Source: Parasitella parasitica (taxonomy: Eukaryota; Mucoromycota; Mucoromycetes; Mucorales; Mucoraceae). From it: a DNA stretch of 64,000 nt. The translations under genes and the position numbers were made by a program. Under the pieces are notes generated by a model. That model was not told the DNA's origin. It did not search any database and saw nothing but the letters and a program-made list of their open reading frames with translations. The stretch covers positions 151,455-215,454 of the forward strand of contig MU619257.1 of the NCBI GenBank assembly GCA_025201805.1. The letters run 5' to 3'. Below, piece by piece: positions 42,628-53,613 of this stretch; position 1 is the first letter of the stretch, and each line of letters begins with the position of its first letter.

Positions 42628-45049
42628 TTATTTAAAATGCAATTCTTTACGCAGGCAAGATAATTCATCAACTGAAAGCTGACCAGGAGCAGCAGCTACA
42701 GCCATGGTTGGGTGTGTTGCAGGGCTCAGAAACTTGTTGGCAACTCTTGAAAACCTGCCATCAGCGCCCATATTGATCAAAATAATCTCCTTGTTCTTTT
42801 CAGGATCAATTTGGCGTCTAAATTCTTCTAGCTTGATATTATCGTAAAAGCTTTTCGCAAACCCGACCAGTTTGATAACCCCTTGGTGCTTGTAAACCTC
42901 AAATAGGCGTCGTGCTTGCTCATGTATTCTTTTCATCGCATCATCAGACCAAGAAAGTGCGTGCTTGGGGTCATGGAAAGAGAAAATAATCTTTGTGTTA
43001 TCGTACAGCTGGTTCAATTCCATGATTGCTTGCTGTTTATTTTCAGGCAATGTGCATGATTCCATGTCAATGTAGTCGCACCCCCACCGATGGCCCCATC
43101 GAAGAAGGGTTTCGTAAAGATCCACTTGGGTAGAATCAAATTTTCCAGCTTGAGGCTGTGTACGAACAGTGTATATGATAGGCAGGTGCGTCAATTGTCG
43201 AAGATGAGCAAGCTGTGTACCAACATTGGCAACCCAACCATCCATGTCATCTTGAGGGGGCAAATGATCCACTCTGAATTCAATAGCATCGGTACCTTCA
43301 AGCCATTGCTTCATCAGTTCAGGCAAAACACACTGGTAAGATGATATTGTTGGTGTTATGAACGTAGTCTGCAAGCTACCGAGAGGACTGATATGGCGAG
43401 AATGAGCAAGCATGGTAATGTTGATAAAGTGTAGTGCATTACGAACAAATTGAAGATCGGCTTTTTCCAGAGGCAAGACTACATACTCGTACCATATATC
43501 GTTGCCAGTAAAAATCTTTGTTGAACCTGCCTGCCCAGTAAAATTGATTTTGATCTGTTTGTCTGCATTGTTGCCAGAAAGCTTCAATCGATGTTCGCTC
43601 TGAGCGGCGATTTCAACGCCAAAATTTTTGAACAATGTTGAAAGAGCCCTGAGATGTGACAATAGATTGTGTGAATCGATAACAATATCAAGAGCAAACG
43701 TGTTCATAAAGTTGTCTTCTCGGAACATGCTGTTTGCTTTAGCTGTACTAGTGCTATCAAAAGACGACGGAATGTATTTTTGAAGAACATGTTTGATAGC
43801 AGCATCAGGTACATTTGAAGGCTTGTTTTCCAGATTCGAGCCAATATCTTTCAATAGCACAATTCTCTTTTGAACACCTTTATTCTTCTTATCCACCTTC
43901 ATAGTGTCCATAATTCGAGCTAATTCCAGTCTTCTTTGAGAGTCTTGATCAAACTTGACAGGTAACTCATACAATTGCAAACATTGCGTAAGTCGGGCAA
44001 CCACGCCGGAATCGCAGTAGCCAAGATAATGCGAAAGTTCTGCTTCGTGTATCAAACCAAGGGAAACGCATTCACCATGAAGCCATTCAGGAGATAAATG
44101 GGCCTCATAAGCGTGTCCAAAGGAATGTCCAAAATTCAACAAACCACGAACGCCATCCTCTCTCTTGTCTCTAGTGACAATATCCGCTTTGAAAGCAGCA
44201 CAGGCACATACTACATTAATTAACATTGCTTTATCGGCATCTATATGGATATATACATGTATATAAATGACAAATCAATGGCTTAAATAGTATACATAGA
44301 TAGGTACCTAGAACCTTTTGGTCGCTGAAACCAAGTACTGATTCAATTTGAGCTTTTCCATTTTCAAGCTTAAGGAAGTCGGATTCACTCGAAATAGCAA
44401 ATGTCTGTAGAAAGTATTAGGTAATCAACTTATGCCTGACAACAATTACTATGCGTACCTTTATTATTTCAGCCATACCATTGGCAACTTCTCTTTTGGG
44501 AAGCGTCTCCAGCACAGAAAGATTCATGTATATGCGCTTCGGCTGCCAAAAACTGCCAATCAAGTTTTTACCATGGGCTGTGTCAATAGCTGTTTTGCCG
44601 CCAATGCTAGAATCAACCATAGCTAGCAATGTAGTGGGTATCTGAACAAACGGTACACCACGCATAAATGTTGCTGCAACAAAGCCAACAAGATCTCCTA
44701 CTACACCGCCACCTAGTGCAATAAGACAAGTGTCTCGCGTGCATTTTTCATTTAATAAAAAGTCCTCGATAGATGCTTTTGCATTGCGAGACTTGGATTG
44801 TTCACCACAGGGCAGAATGCGAGTCAGAAGCCTTTGATTTGGCTTCAATTGTAGCTGAATCAGTTGGAATAATTCGCTCAGGTAAAGTGGTGCTAGCTGG
44901 GTGTCAGTAATGATCACGTAATTAGATACGTTATTAATGCTTTCAACCAAATCTAACGCTATATGACTCATCAAGTTATAACCAATTTGAATAACATGTG
45001 GCACATTCAACAAAGAAATTGTTGTAACATTGGATATATCATAAACCAT
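42628..45049 (-). CDS. DHQ synthase fused to type I DHQ dehydratase (short AROM-like)
   Basis: Three exons: 45049-44459, 44404-44308, 44240-42628; 766 aa. Residues 1-390 are a full 3-dehydroquinate synthase: [39 protein letters not shown] (K152), with putative zinc ligands E194 (MAEIIK), H268 (NFGHSFGH) and H284 (WLHGE). Residues ~515-755 are a class I dehydroquinate dehydratase: [26 protein letters not shown] (H652), the Schiff-base Lys in [10 protein letters not shown] (K686), [14 protein letters not shown] and PGQLSVDEL. The normal fungal pentafunctional protein carries EPSP synthase and shikimate kinase between these domains and shikimate dehydrogenase after; all three are missing. The ~125-residue linker is of unknown type. 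Both retained active sites look intact, so steps 2 and 3 of the shikimate route (or quinate metabolism) could be carried out. Confidence 0.9.
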
Positions 45050-46499
45050 CGTAGGAGATTATAATGTATAAATGGAAAAGAAAGTTCTTATAATCTTAAT
45101 GTATTATGCTAGGACAATTTATATTATATGCTTCAAATATTGTTGTTTGTTAAACTCGTAATAAGCCGGCATGGTGCTCATTCAAGCAGTAAAATACATC
45201 TTTCTTTCAAGAAATAGAGCCGCTTTTAAATATTCCACATACAGAATGTCTGCTTTTTTTGGTGTTTTACTTATGCTGTTAGTGATAATGTTGCCAGTGC
45301 CAACAATAACTTTCCTGTTGGAGGCATTGGCTTATTCACATGGCATAAAGCCTGATCTTATTTTTGGTATGGGCAGCAAAAACTCGTCAAATAGGCAGAA
45401 CCAGAATATAGCAAGAGCAAGTTGCATCCTGATGAAAGGCGAGGAATTATATTAAGTTCTCTTCCAAAATATCTGCTCTTTCTTTACTTGGGACTTGCAG
45501 GCATTTTTTCAATGGATCTGATTTTATTGAGCAAACTTGAATCTTGTTGAAGCTGTTTGGTTTGAAGCTGCTGTCCACTTTAACGTCTAAATTAGTTAAA
45601 TCAGGAAAATGAACCATTTGGTGTTCATATGAGGCAGCTAATTGATAAAAATTTTGACAGTGTCGAAGAGAGAACTGAAAACAATATTTCTGTTTTTACT
45701 TGTATTATATCTTTTGAGACGATTTGTTTCCATTAAAGTCAAAGGTATCCATTTTAGTAGAGTCTTTTTTTTTTAATTCTCTGCAAGCAAAATAAAGAGA
45801 ACAGGGACAGTGCCTCGATGGGTTAAAGCGACCAGAATACTAGGCATGGTCAAGGGTTAAAGACAGATTGTAGACCTACTGCAACCCATTGCACGCAACT
45901 GAAAAGGAAGCCTACCGACTCAAATAATGCTGTTCTACCCTGATGTTTTAGCGATAATCAAGCAAACAGAGATCATCATGATTGAGACTTCTAATTAACA
46001 CTGGATACATAGTAGTTACGTCTGTCGTTATGAGTGCTTGTACCTGTCATTAAGAAGGCTAAACAGGTTCCCAAAATATGACAAGTTGATAGTTTTTATT
46101 CTGATGTCTCGCTCTCTGCACTGTCAAGAGCACTTTATCAAAACAACGCAGCTTGATCCTTAACAAGCCATTCGACAAAGATGAGATTGTTCATTACGAC
46201 CTGTTCAGTAAGGCCGACTCAAGTTTGTCTTTTTGGAGTGAGTATTTGATAATCCAGACAGCTCTCGGCTCAAGTAGGATATATTGCATGCGCACCTTTT
46301 AACTGCTCAGAGATGGCTTGTATAAGCTTTTACCTTTCAAATGCAAAAAGCAGATTCGAATCGTCCATCTGCAAGTCTTTTTAATTGTCAGACATTAATT
46401 GTTTGTTATGATTATCTCACTAAACAACAATAGCCTCTTTTCTCCTTTCTTTTCTTTTCTTTTTCTTTGTATATTCTGATCAAAGAGTTTGATGCAAGT
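45050..46499. other. Intergenic, one doubtful small ORF
   Basis: A 94-aa plus-strand frame at 45171-45455 has a hydrophobic segment (FFGVLLMLLVIMLPVPTITF) but no family match; its promoter context and codon use do not settle it. The rest is AT-rich. A pyrimidine tract (TTTTC repeats) at 46435-46468 ends about 30 bp before the Ada3 ATG. Confidence 0.4.
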
Positions 46500-48712
46500 A
46501 TGAACCAAGAGTTGACGCGTCGGTACCCACAACCGGTGCCGGTTTCAGCGGCTACAGCTCTTCATTATCGACAGTACAAAAATAATACAAGCGTAGCGTC
46601 ATCGCTAGGTTCTATTCCAGACCCTATCGAGTTACTGAACATTAAAGCAGACTTGGAGGCGTTGTTGCCTTTATCTGAAAGAAGGGCTCGAAACCTTCAG
46701 AGAGATCTCTCTAATATAAAGAAAAATGTTCGGGTGCGAGACTTGAGTAAGTAGAGCAATTGGATTAATGGTGCCTGTGCTAACCCAACAGAAAACAGCC
46801 CAAGACGAACAAAAACAACTGGATCAACAACTGCAGTACCAAAAGAAACAACAGCAAGCACAAAAGCAGTTGATGCAAATACAACAGCAAACACTGCAGC
46901 AAACACAACAAAGCCATCAAGACCATCCCAAGAAATCAGGCAAGAGCACCAGTCCTGCTATCTTGGAAAAACTGCAAATCAAGCAAGAAACCACAAGTAT
47001 TTAGTATTGTTGCTTTATTATTTGCATTTCAAGTTCTATATTTATTTATGCTATTTTTATGATTTTTCTCTCTCCTCTTTTCCTCCCATTTTTTCCTGTA
47101 GATGAATCGTCAGATATGCTACACTCAATCACACAAAATAAGAACCAACTCGAAAGGCAGCTGTACAGTAGTCAAATATACCAAAGCAATATATGCTGAA
47201 TGCTCAAAGACTCACATAAATGTGTAATAACAGTGCATTGGAAGCTCTACGACGGAAAAGAAGACGAGAAGATGATGTCGGTCTATCCAAAAGTAAAAGA
47301 AGCAAGATGTACATTTCTCAAACGTTGTTTTTACTGAATTGATATTGTAGATGCTTCGTCTCGGAGTGAATCGCCTCACCAAATAGTTAAACTAAAGAGA
47401 TTAGACGATACACCTCCTAATACAGTAACACGAAGCCTATCACCGCCTTCATTTTCCACGACACCAACTGCGAAATCACATACAAAAGCAGCACAGGTAC
47501 TCTAACCAGAATAGCAAGCACCGTCCAGCTAACGTTTATGTTTATGCTTTAGCAGCATACAAAAAAAAAGAAATCGACAGATGCCAATAGAAATCACAAT
47601 AGCACGCAGCAGAAAGCACATAATCGATCCAGTACACCCGACACGGATTTCGTCCGAGTAAAATCCAAAGACCAAGTACCCATTCTGACCTTTTGGACAG
47701 CTGTAGATCCACATTTTCGACCTCTAGCAGAAGAAGATCGATCCTTTTTACTGGCCAAAGATGATGATGAAAAGTTCTATTCGATACCACCCTTGGGCAG
47801 GCATTACACAGACGTTTGGTCAGAGGACGATATACCCGCTATGAGTCGATCACATTCACCTATGAGTTCTAGTTCGAGACAAGACTCACACGATCATGTA
47901 AAATACCTATCACACCCTTTGACTGACGACCATCTGTTTAAGGCTGATATTAGCTGTGGGAAATTGACGGAGCGATTACTGAGCAGCTTGGTAGCAGATG
48001 ATGGGATTGTAATTCATGAGGAAGACGATGACCAGGACGATATTTTGTCAACCGAGCTATTTGCTCCTACTAAAGATTACAATTACAGTCGATCAATAGA
48101 GGAAATGTTGTCGAAACCCCCAGATGACATTGCAGTTTTTGAGGAGAGATTAAAGGACGAGTTGCGATATGCTGGATTATTTGGTGAAGATGATGTGAGT
48201 TGGGGAAACTATCATGCAAATGGGTTGTTTAACAAGCCATCTATAGGTTGACTGGGACACCAGAGAAGATGACGAAATATGTGCAGAGTTAAGACTGGCA
48301 AGCAAAGAGCTGAAGGATCAATACGCCATGAACGAATACCGAAAAAAACGGCTATTGAGTGTAGTTGATAATCAGCTGCAATATGAGCAGTATAGACATG
48401 TGTTGGATAACCTAGACGTTCAAGTAGAGCAATGCTATTTAAAGCGATTTGTAAGTTGCAAAGCAACCCATTCTTACGCAGCAATCTAACATGACATATA
48501 TGCAGAGAACGCAAAAATCGAAAAAAAGAAAGACACCAGCTTCGTCAAAATCTGCTCTATCAGAACACGCAGTCCATGCAATGACCAAGAGAAAAGCCTG
48601 GATTAATGCTTTGGAGGGAATCTTTAATGACAAAAACCTTGTTATGCCCACAGTTTCGATATTCGAAGAGGAGGTGTTTACAAACGATAATAACCATAAG
48701 CAAATCCAATAA
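46500..48712 (+). CDS. ADA3: Ada3/Ngg1, SAGA histone acetyltransferase module subunit
   Basis: Bridges Gcn5-Ada2 in the acetyltransferase module of SAGA/ADA complexes in the nucleus. Eight exons: 46500-46746, 46799-46996, 47102-47162, 47234-47292, 47351-47496, 47553-48194, 48247-48450, 48506-48712; 587 aa. N-terminal part contains LPLSERRARNLQRDL and a Gln-rich coiled region (exon 2). The Ada3 signature is in exons 6-7: VPILTFWTAVDPHFRPLAEEDRSFL, SIPPLGRHYTDVW and VDWDTREDDEICAELRLASKEL. ALRRKRRRE is a likely nuclear signal. Several introns show CTAAC branch sites. The start is the first ATG giving the NQELTRRYP opening; an in-frame ATG 33 bp upstream lies in the pyrimidine-tract leader and is less likely. 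Confidence 0.9.
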
Positions 48713-49898
48713 ATGTAAATCACAGCTTGAGCACCCAATAACTCACGCTGCTAGCCATTGAAGGGCTTTTGCTCTACAAAATCATTGAGACAATTGTTGC
48801 TTTCATGGATAGCGCCCGCCGTAAACGTCTCTTAGTTTCATGCAATACATTTCCAGTTTCTGAGATCCTCCCTGAAAATCATAGTCTCTCTGGCACCAAA
48901 CTCTGTTTTTTTTTTTTCTATCCACACTTTGATTTAAACGGTCGTGATACCGTATTTTAAAGGACAAGCACATTGACTTGTAAATTCCCCACCACAAAAA
49001 CCAGCAGCTATCATAATAGTTTCCTTGTCGATCAAAATACCTCGCTTGAAATTGAGAAAATCCCCTGTATGAATTGACATTCTCGAAATACAGAATCAGA
49101 TGTTGATACCTTTGATACTCCACACTTCCCCACATGAAAGATACCTAGAATAGCAATACCTGCACGCTTTCTTTCGTAGAGCTGAAACCTTTGCTGTCCA
49201 TTTATGTTTCATTCAATGACTACCCGTCTAGAAAGAGTGCAAAAGGTAGTAACTAAAATATGTGTACGTCTTGCTTTGTATTTGCGAATGTCAAATCAGC
49301 AGCAGGTTCGTTTAACCTCTTCCGCCCGAATTAAGGAAGACAGGAGGCAAAAGAAGAAGAAGAAGAAGAAAAAAAGAAAACCTCGTGAAGCAAGCATACT
49401 TGCGAAATCCTCCTGAGATTGGTATAGTAAAGGAAGAACGGGATTGGCGACTTTTGATTACATATTGATACAAGACCGGTCGTTTGCTACAAGCAATGTT
49501 TACATGTGAATATGAATGACGTATCGATAACGAATGCTGCGCAACAAAAGACATATCCCTTAATAGAAGAACATTGCAATTTAAGGAAGAGAGGCAACCA
49601 TTATTATTGGGTAATTCCAACCAGACATTGTACATTAAGCAGTTTTCTCCCTTTATGAATGTAGATGAAACCCGGAAACCTCGGATGAAATTCTCGTTTG
49701 TTTACACCCACTTTGATTGTCACATTATCATATCCACACACGGCCCGTGTTTCATTTTAAAGGAGTAGCAGTAGGTATTGGAAAGGTGATTTACACAAAC
49801 CGAAAAAGGACAATGATTCATTTGTAGAACTATTATAAAAGGCTCTTGTTTGGGCTTTTACTCTTATATCATTTTTTCTCTTTGGCTGTTAAGGCATT
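48713..49898. other. Intergenic, 1.2 kb, no gene seen
   Basis: Several short frames on both strands (for example - 48803-49135 and + 49574-49768), none with a motif. Two stretches about 800 bp apart share a CCCACTTTGATT...TTTTAAAGGA-like pattern (near 48930 and 49715), possibly a repeated regulatory element. Confidence 0.4.
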
Positions 49899-50314
49899 AT
49901 GGGTAACATGAATAGCGCTGATGATCCATACGGTTATGGGTATGGTTACAATGGATATAATGTTTACAATAACGAGGTAAGCCCCATTCTTATCAAAGCT
50001 ATGGTGCTTGCCACTCAATTTGTTTTAAGCTGGAAAGATATTACAGAAGGTACTATCCTCAATACAACTCCTATTATACACCGCAGCCGTATGCTCAACC
50101 AAATTATTATGGATACCAACAGCAATTAATCCCCAACATGACTGCAGGCTATGCGTCCTCACCCTATGCTGCTACGTACGGCAGTTACGGCATGCCAGGA
50201 TACAGCTACAACTCACCCATCTACTCCTCAATGTACAACAGTGCGCCTGTCTATGGTCAAACGTATAACAACGGGTATTACCCAGCAAACTATCTGCAAA
50301 GAACTTATTTGTAA
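49899..50314 (+). CDS. Small tyrosine-rich low-complexity protein
   Basis: Two exons, 49899-49976 and 50030-50314, 120 aa; the acceptor TTTTAAG at 50029 is the only one that keeps the repetitive frame open (NNELERYYRRYYPQYNSYY). Nearly a quarter of the residues are Tyr, with Gly, Asn, Gln, Ser and Pro making up most of the rest (DPYGYGYGYNGYNVYNN, YTPQPYAQPNYYGYQQQ). No signal peptide, no membrane span. Composition is that of prion-like or phase-separating segments seen in RNA-binding and cell-wall/spore proteins, but there is no folded domain. Function unknown. An AATAAA-like signal follows near 50395. Confidence 0.65.
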
Positions 50315-50439
50315 CAAGACTATTACATCTTGGGCAAAGTATACGATAAGGGAGCTGTGATAACCCTTAAAAGCGCACGCTTCTGTAAATAATTCAATAA
50401 AGTGATATTTATATATACACCTCAACTTTCTTCAGCTGC

Positions 50440-50985
50440 TATAGTGTATTTCTTTTGCAATACAACTCGTCTTCCGCCTTATTGATTGCGGTTGTGGCAC
50501 TTGATTTGTTGCTGATACCGCTGAGACATGGAGGGTAACATAGGTCCATCAGGATGAAGTATGCGCGATTTTCGCGGAGGATTAGATTAGTATCAATGAG
50601 GGCATGTATTTCAGAATAAATAACAATACAAGTAAAAAGTATGCATTCGACAAATCGAATCTGCCTGCGCTGATTCACTTTTTGTGGTAAAACCAAATGC
50701 ATCAAGTGCGTATTTGGCTTCAATAAGCACTTCTATCAGCTTGACGTATATCTCTATGCTTGCGGCTGATGATCCATGAGCTTTTGCTGTCGACGATATT
50801 GCTTTTGCAAAGCTTTCGAAATATTGCCTCAATTTCAGCACTCCTGTAAATCGTGCATGATACTATACTCACTTTTTTTGGGCCTCTCTTTCGTCGATCA
50901 TCTTCCTCTTTGTTCGTTCATTTTTAATGTAGGATCATACCGTTTCAATAATGGTGCTGTCGAGCAGTAGGTTGTCTTCTTTCCT
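50440..50985 (-). CDS. Uncertain small helical protein
   Basis: The firm part is 50841-50611, reading LKLRQYFESFAKAISSTAKA...IEIYVKLIEVLIEAKYALDAFG, clearly amphipathic helices. Upstream, YLNYKVEPLRKEDNLLLDST (about 50985-50939) can be spliced to YHARFTGVLKLRQYF through a ~78-nt GT-AG intron. The true start is not found because a stop lies just upstream, and the 3' end could splice after SAQ or after DSI to a last exon near 50530-50440. Family not recognised. Treat the borders as approximate; a decaying gene is also possible. Confidence 0.35.
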
Positions 50986-51592
50986 CAATGGCTCTACCTT
51001 ATAATTCAAATATCTGAGGTCAAATTAGCTTCAATTCTCTCTACTATCAGATCCTTCCAAGCCCTCTCCTAGCATTGTGAAATGCTAGTAAAATATATCA
51101 GTAGGGCCCCTCCAATTTTCTGTAAATTTGCCGAAAAGAGCCGAGTACATAGAGTAACTCTCAATCAATCAATCGACCATGGAAATTTTGTGGTCAAGAA
51201 CAATTATAGATATGAGCCAAATGATAAACCATTAACAGAATGCATTTGGCCAGCTTTTCTTTTGCTCGCTCATTCAATGCGAGCCCTGATCAGTTTGAAT
51301 AAAACCAAAAGCAACGGCATGGTCAGGGAGACTTGTTGTAAGGTGTTTCCTAATGTTTATCAAACATGGCCTTCAGATTATAATAGCTCTGTTGAAGGAC
51401 ATGACGTACTGGGACACAAATCGGTTAATCAATTACAACTGACGTTGTCTGCAATATGAAGGAAAATACACTTTTCTCATTAATTAAGCTTAAACACAAC
51501 TGCTAATTTCTTGGTAAGTAATGCACATTGGCATTTTGACTCGACAGTTCAATAACCCAGCTTCTTTCAACAGAGAGCCTTAGAATTTGAAT
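50986..51592. other. Upstream region of ARPC3 with an unsupported ORF
   Basis: A 125-aa plus-strand frame (51082-51459) has no recognised motif and overlaps the ARPC3 promoter region. The inverted repeat AGCATT(GTGA)AATGCT at 51072-51087 is short. Nothing else seen. Confidence 0.35.
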
Positions 51593-52321
51593 ATGCCCGT
51601 AAGTTATAATATGGATATTACTAAAAAGCGAGCAGCCTGACTTGAATATGCACTATTCGTCTCTTTTTCTTTTGTCGCTAGGCTTATCATTCACAATATA
51701 ACGAAGGCGACTATCAATCTGTTGGTAATATGTTTTTATTACCTATCAAGACTAAATTCAGAGGAAATGCACCTTTTGGTGAGTTTATGTAAATCTCCAG
51801 TCGAGCTTGAGCATGCGCGTTAACACGATACGTAGCTGACCCCAACAGCGAAGACATTATCGACGAAGCCCTAGATTTATTCCGTGCCAACTGTCTTTTC
51901 CGTAATTTCGAGATCAAAGGGAATGCCGATCGTGTGCTTATCTATCTGATTTTATTCATCTCACAATGTCTGGGCTCAATCAACAAGTTAACACCTCAAG
52001 GCGAGGCATTCAAGACTTTGAATACTTTGGCCGTGTCCAACTTTTCCATTCCTAGTGATCCAGCATTTCCCTTGAATGCTATGTATCAAGCACCTACCGA
52101 TAAATTCCAGGCTGGTAAGGATTGTACTTTTTTATTGAAAAAGAGAGAGTGCGTTGGTGTATTAATCGAAAAGAATTGTAATAGAACAAATGAAGCAATA
52201 CATGCAGCAACTTCGTCAAGAGCTTGTGATTAGATTGGTTGAGAGGATTTATCTTGATGGACACCCGAGTAAATGGTGGATGTGTTTTTCAAAGAGAAAA
52301 TTCATGAATCTTAGTCTTTAA
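51593..52321 (+). CDS. ARPC3: Arp2/3 complex subunit 3 (ARPC3/p21)
   Basis: Structural subunit of the actin-nucleating Arp2/3 complex, acting at cortical actin patches. Four exons: 51593-51598, 51682-51778, 51836-52114, 52185-52321; 172 aa, typical length. The first coding exon holds only Met-Pro. Family blocks are all present: [71 protein letters not shown], and the C-terminal [13 protein letters not shown]. The stop is 45 bp from the stop of the convergent SET gene, and the poly(A)-type signal CAATAAAAAG (52325-52334) sits in that gap. Confidence 0.96.
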
Positions 52322-52366
52322 ATGCAATAAAAAGCCGAGTAGTGGGGTAGATGCATACAAGAGATG

Positions 52367-53075
52367 CTATTTTTTGTGCTGTTGCCCACTCATATCGATA
52401 CCTCGTTTTGCCCAAAATGATTTACCATAAGTAACCAACTGACAGAGATAAGTCTTTTATGCTTTGGACAGATTTTTCCTTGAAACTTACCAATTCGTCT
52501 CCTTTTTTTATTTTGCGATTTCCATTAACAAAAATGCCTACTTTGATATGCTTTGTCTTTTCATCCATGTAATTCATAAAACAAACGTTGGGCTCGGGTC
52601 CACAGCCACGGAAATCGTTGCAGAACCTTGCTTCATTTCCACACCGGCCAGCATCGATAGACAAGTCTGTGCCATATCGTAGCACATAATCCGACGTAGC
52701 TTCGTAGCCATCCTTGTATTCTACCACGCCTAAATAATCCAGAATCAATTGCTTGGGATGTAATGTCTGCGCTGCGACAAGTCCATAGGCGCCATAGCAA
52801 GGATGGTTCTTGTCAGTTATCTTTTTAATCTTGATATTGCGTTTCTGTTCCTTTGGCCCCGGAAAAGTCCCAATCAGGTTGACATGTTCGTTCATAAAGT
52901 TAATTGTTCGTCTTAGGTCCTCCACCTTAGGGTTTGTTGGTTGGTATAATTCTTTTAATTCTGGAGGGACGCTGGGGGCCCAGAAGAGCTTGTCAATGAA
53001 TTTCGTCTCTGGTGTCCAACCGGATGGCGATGGCACAGTTTTAACATTCCGTAAATATGCTAAATGATTGCTCAT
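52367..53075 (-). CDS. SET-domain protein (lysine methyltransferase-like)
   Basis: Two exons, 53075-52491 and 52438-52367; 218 aa. The SET fold runs from about residue 80 to the end: HPCYGAYGLVAAQTL (SET-N), ILDYLGVV and DYVLRYGTDLSIDAGRCGNE, then ARFCNDFRG where canonical proteins have RFINHSC, then VGIFVNGNRKIKKGDEL and LVTYGKSFW (the catalytic-pocket Tyr). The NHSC motif is replaced by NDFR, as in a subset of small fungal SET proteins, so histone specificity cannot be assumed. The ATG at 53075 was chosen because it opens MSNHLAYLRNV; the frame is open 195 bp further upstream but there looks like T-rich leader. No pre- or post-SET cysteine clusters. Confidence 0.85.
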
Positions 53076-53613
53076 CAGGAAATGATCAAGCAGAAGAGAA
53101 AAAAAAAACTTCTTCAACAAGGTCCTACTTGACAGAAGCGGAGTCAAAGTAGCTTTTGATCTACTGTAGCTATTGTTGAGATTCATGTACCTGTATTCTT
53201 TTGTAACAAAGGCACTCTCTTTGTAGTAGGCATATTTTATTGTCTTGGGGAACGCATTTGAAATATGCACGCATTCTGGCTGTTTGACTAAGGAGATTAG
53301 TTTCAGCAGAATGAGAATCTTTGTTAGGATAAATCATATCATATCATTTTTTTCTTCTGTGTTCAGCAAGGGGGAGTGTTGCCTTCAAAAGTCCTATATC
53401 ATTTCATATGCTACTTTGGATATTCCATGCAAACAATATTAACACACGATGTTATGCCAATGATAATCTTAAACATAAATATCTACATATATCAGCCACT
53501 ATTAGATGAAAACTTGCTGCTGATTTTTATTGAAAAAAGAAAAAGGTACATTTGATATATGTAGTTTACAAAAAAAAAAAAAAAAAAAAAAAAACGTATG
53601 TTTGCGATTAGGA
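53076..53613. other. Intergenic between two same-strand genes
   Basis: Upstream region of the SET gene and 3' region of the coiled-coil gene. Contains a long A run at about 53571-53594 and no gene. Confidence 0.4.

Noticed and set aside
45171-45455. 94-aa membrane-like ORF
   Set aside because: A single hydrophobic stretch in AT-rich DNA is common by chance; no family recognised.
51082-51459. 125-aa plus ORF upstream of ARPC3
   Set aside because: No motif and lies across the expected ARPC3 promoter; listed only as unsupported.
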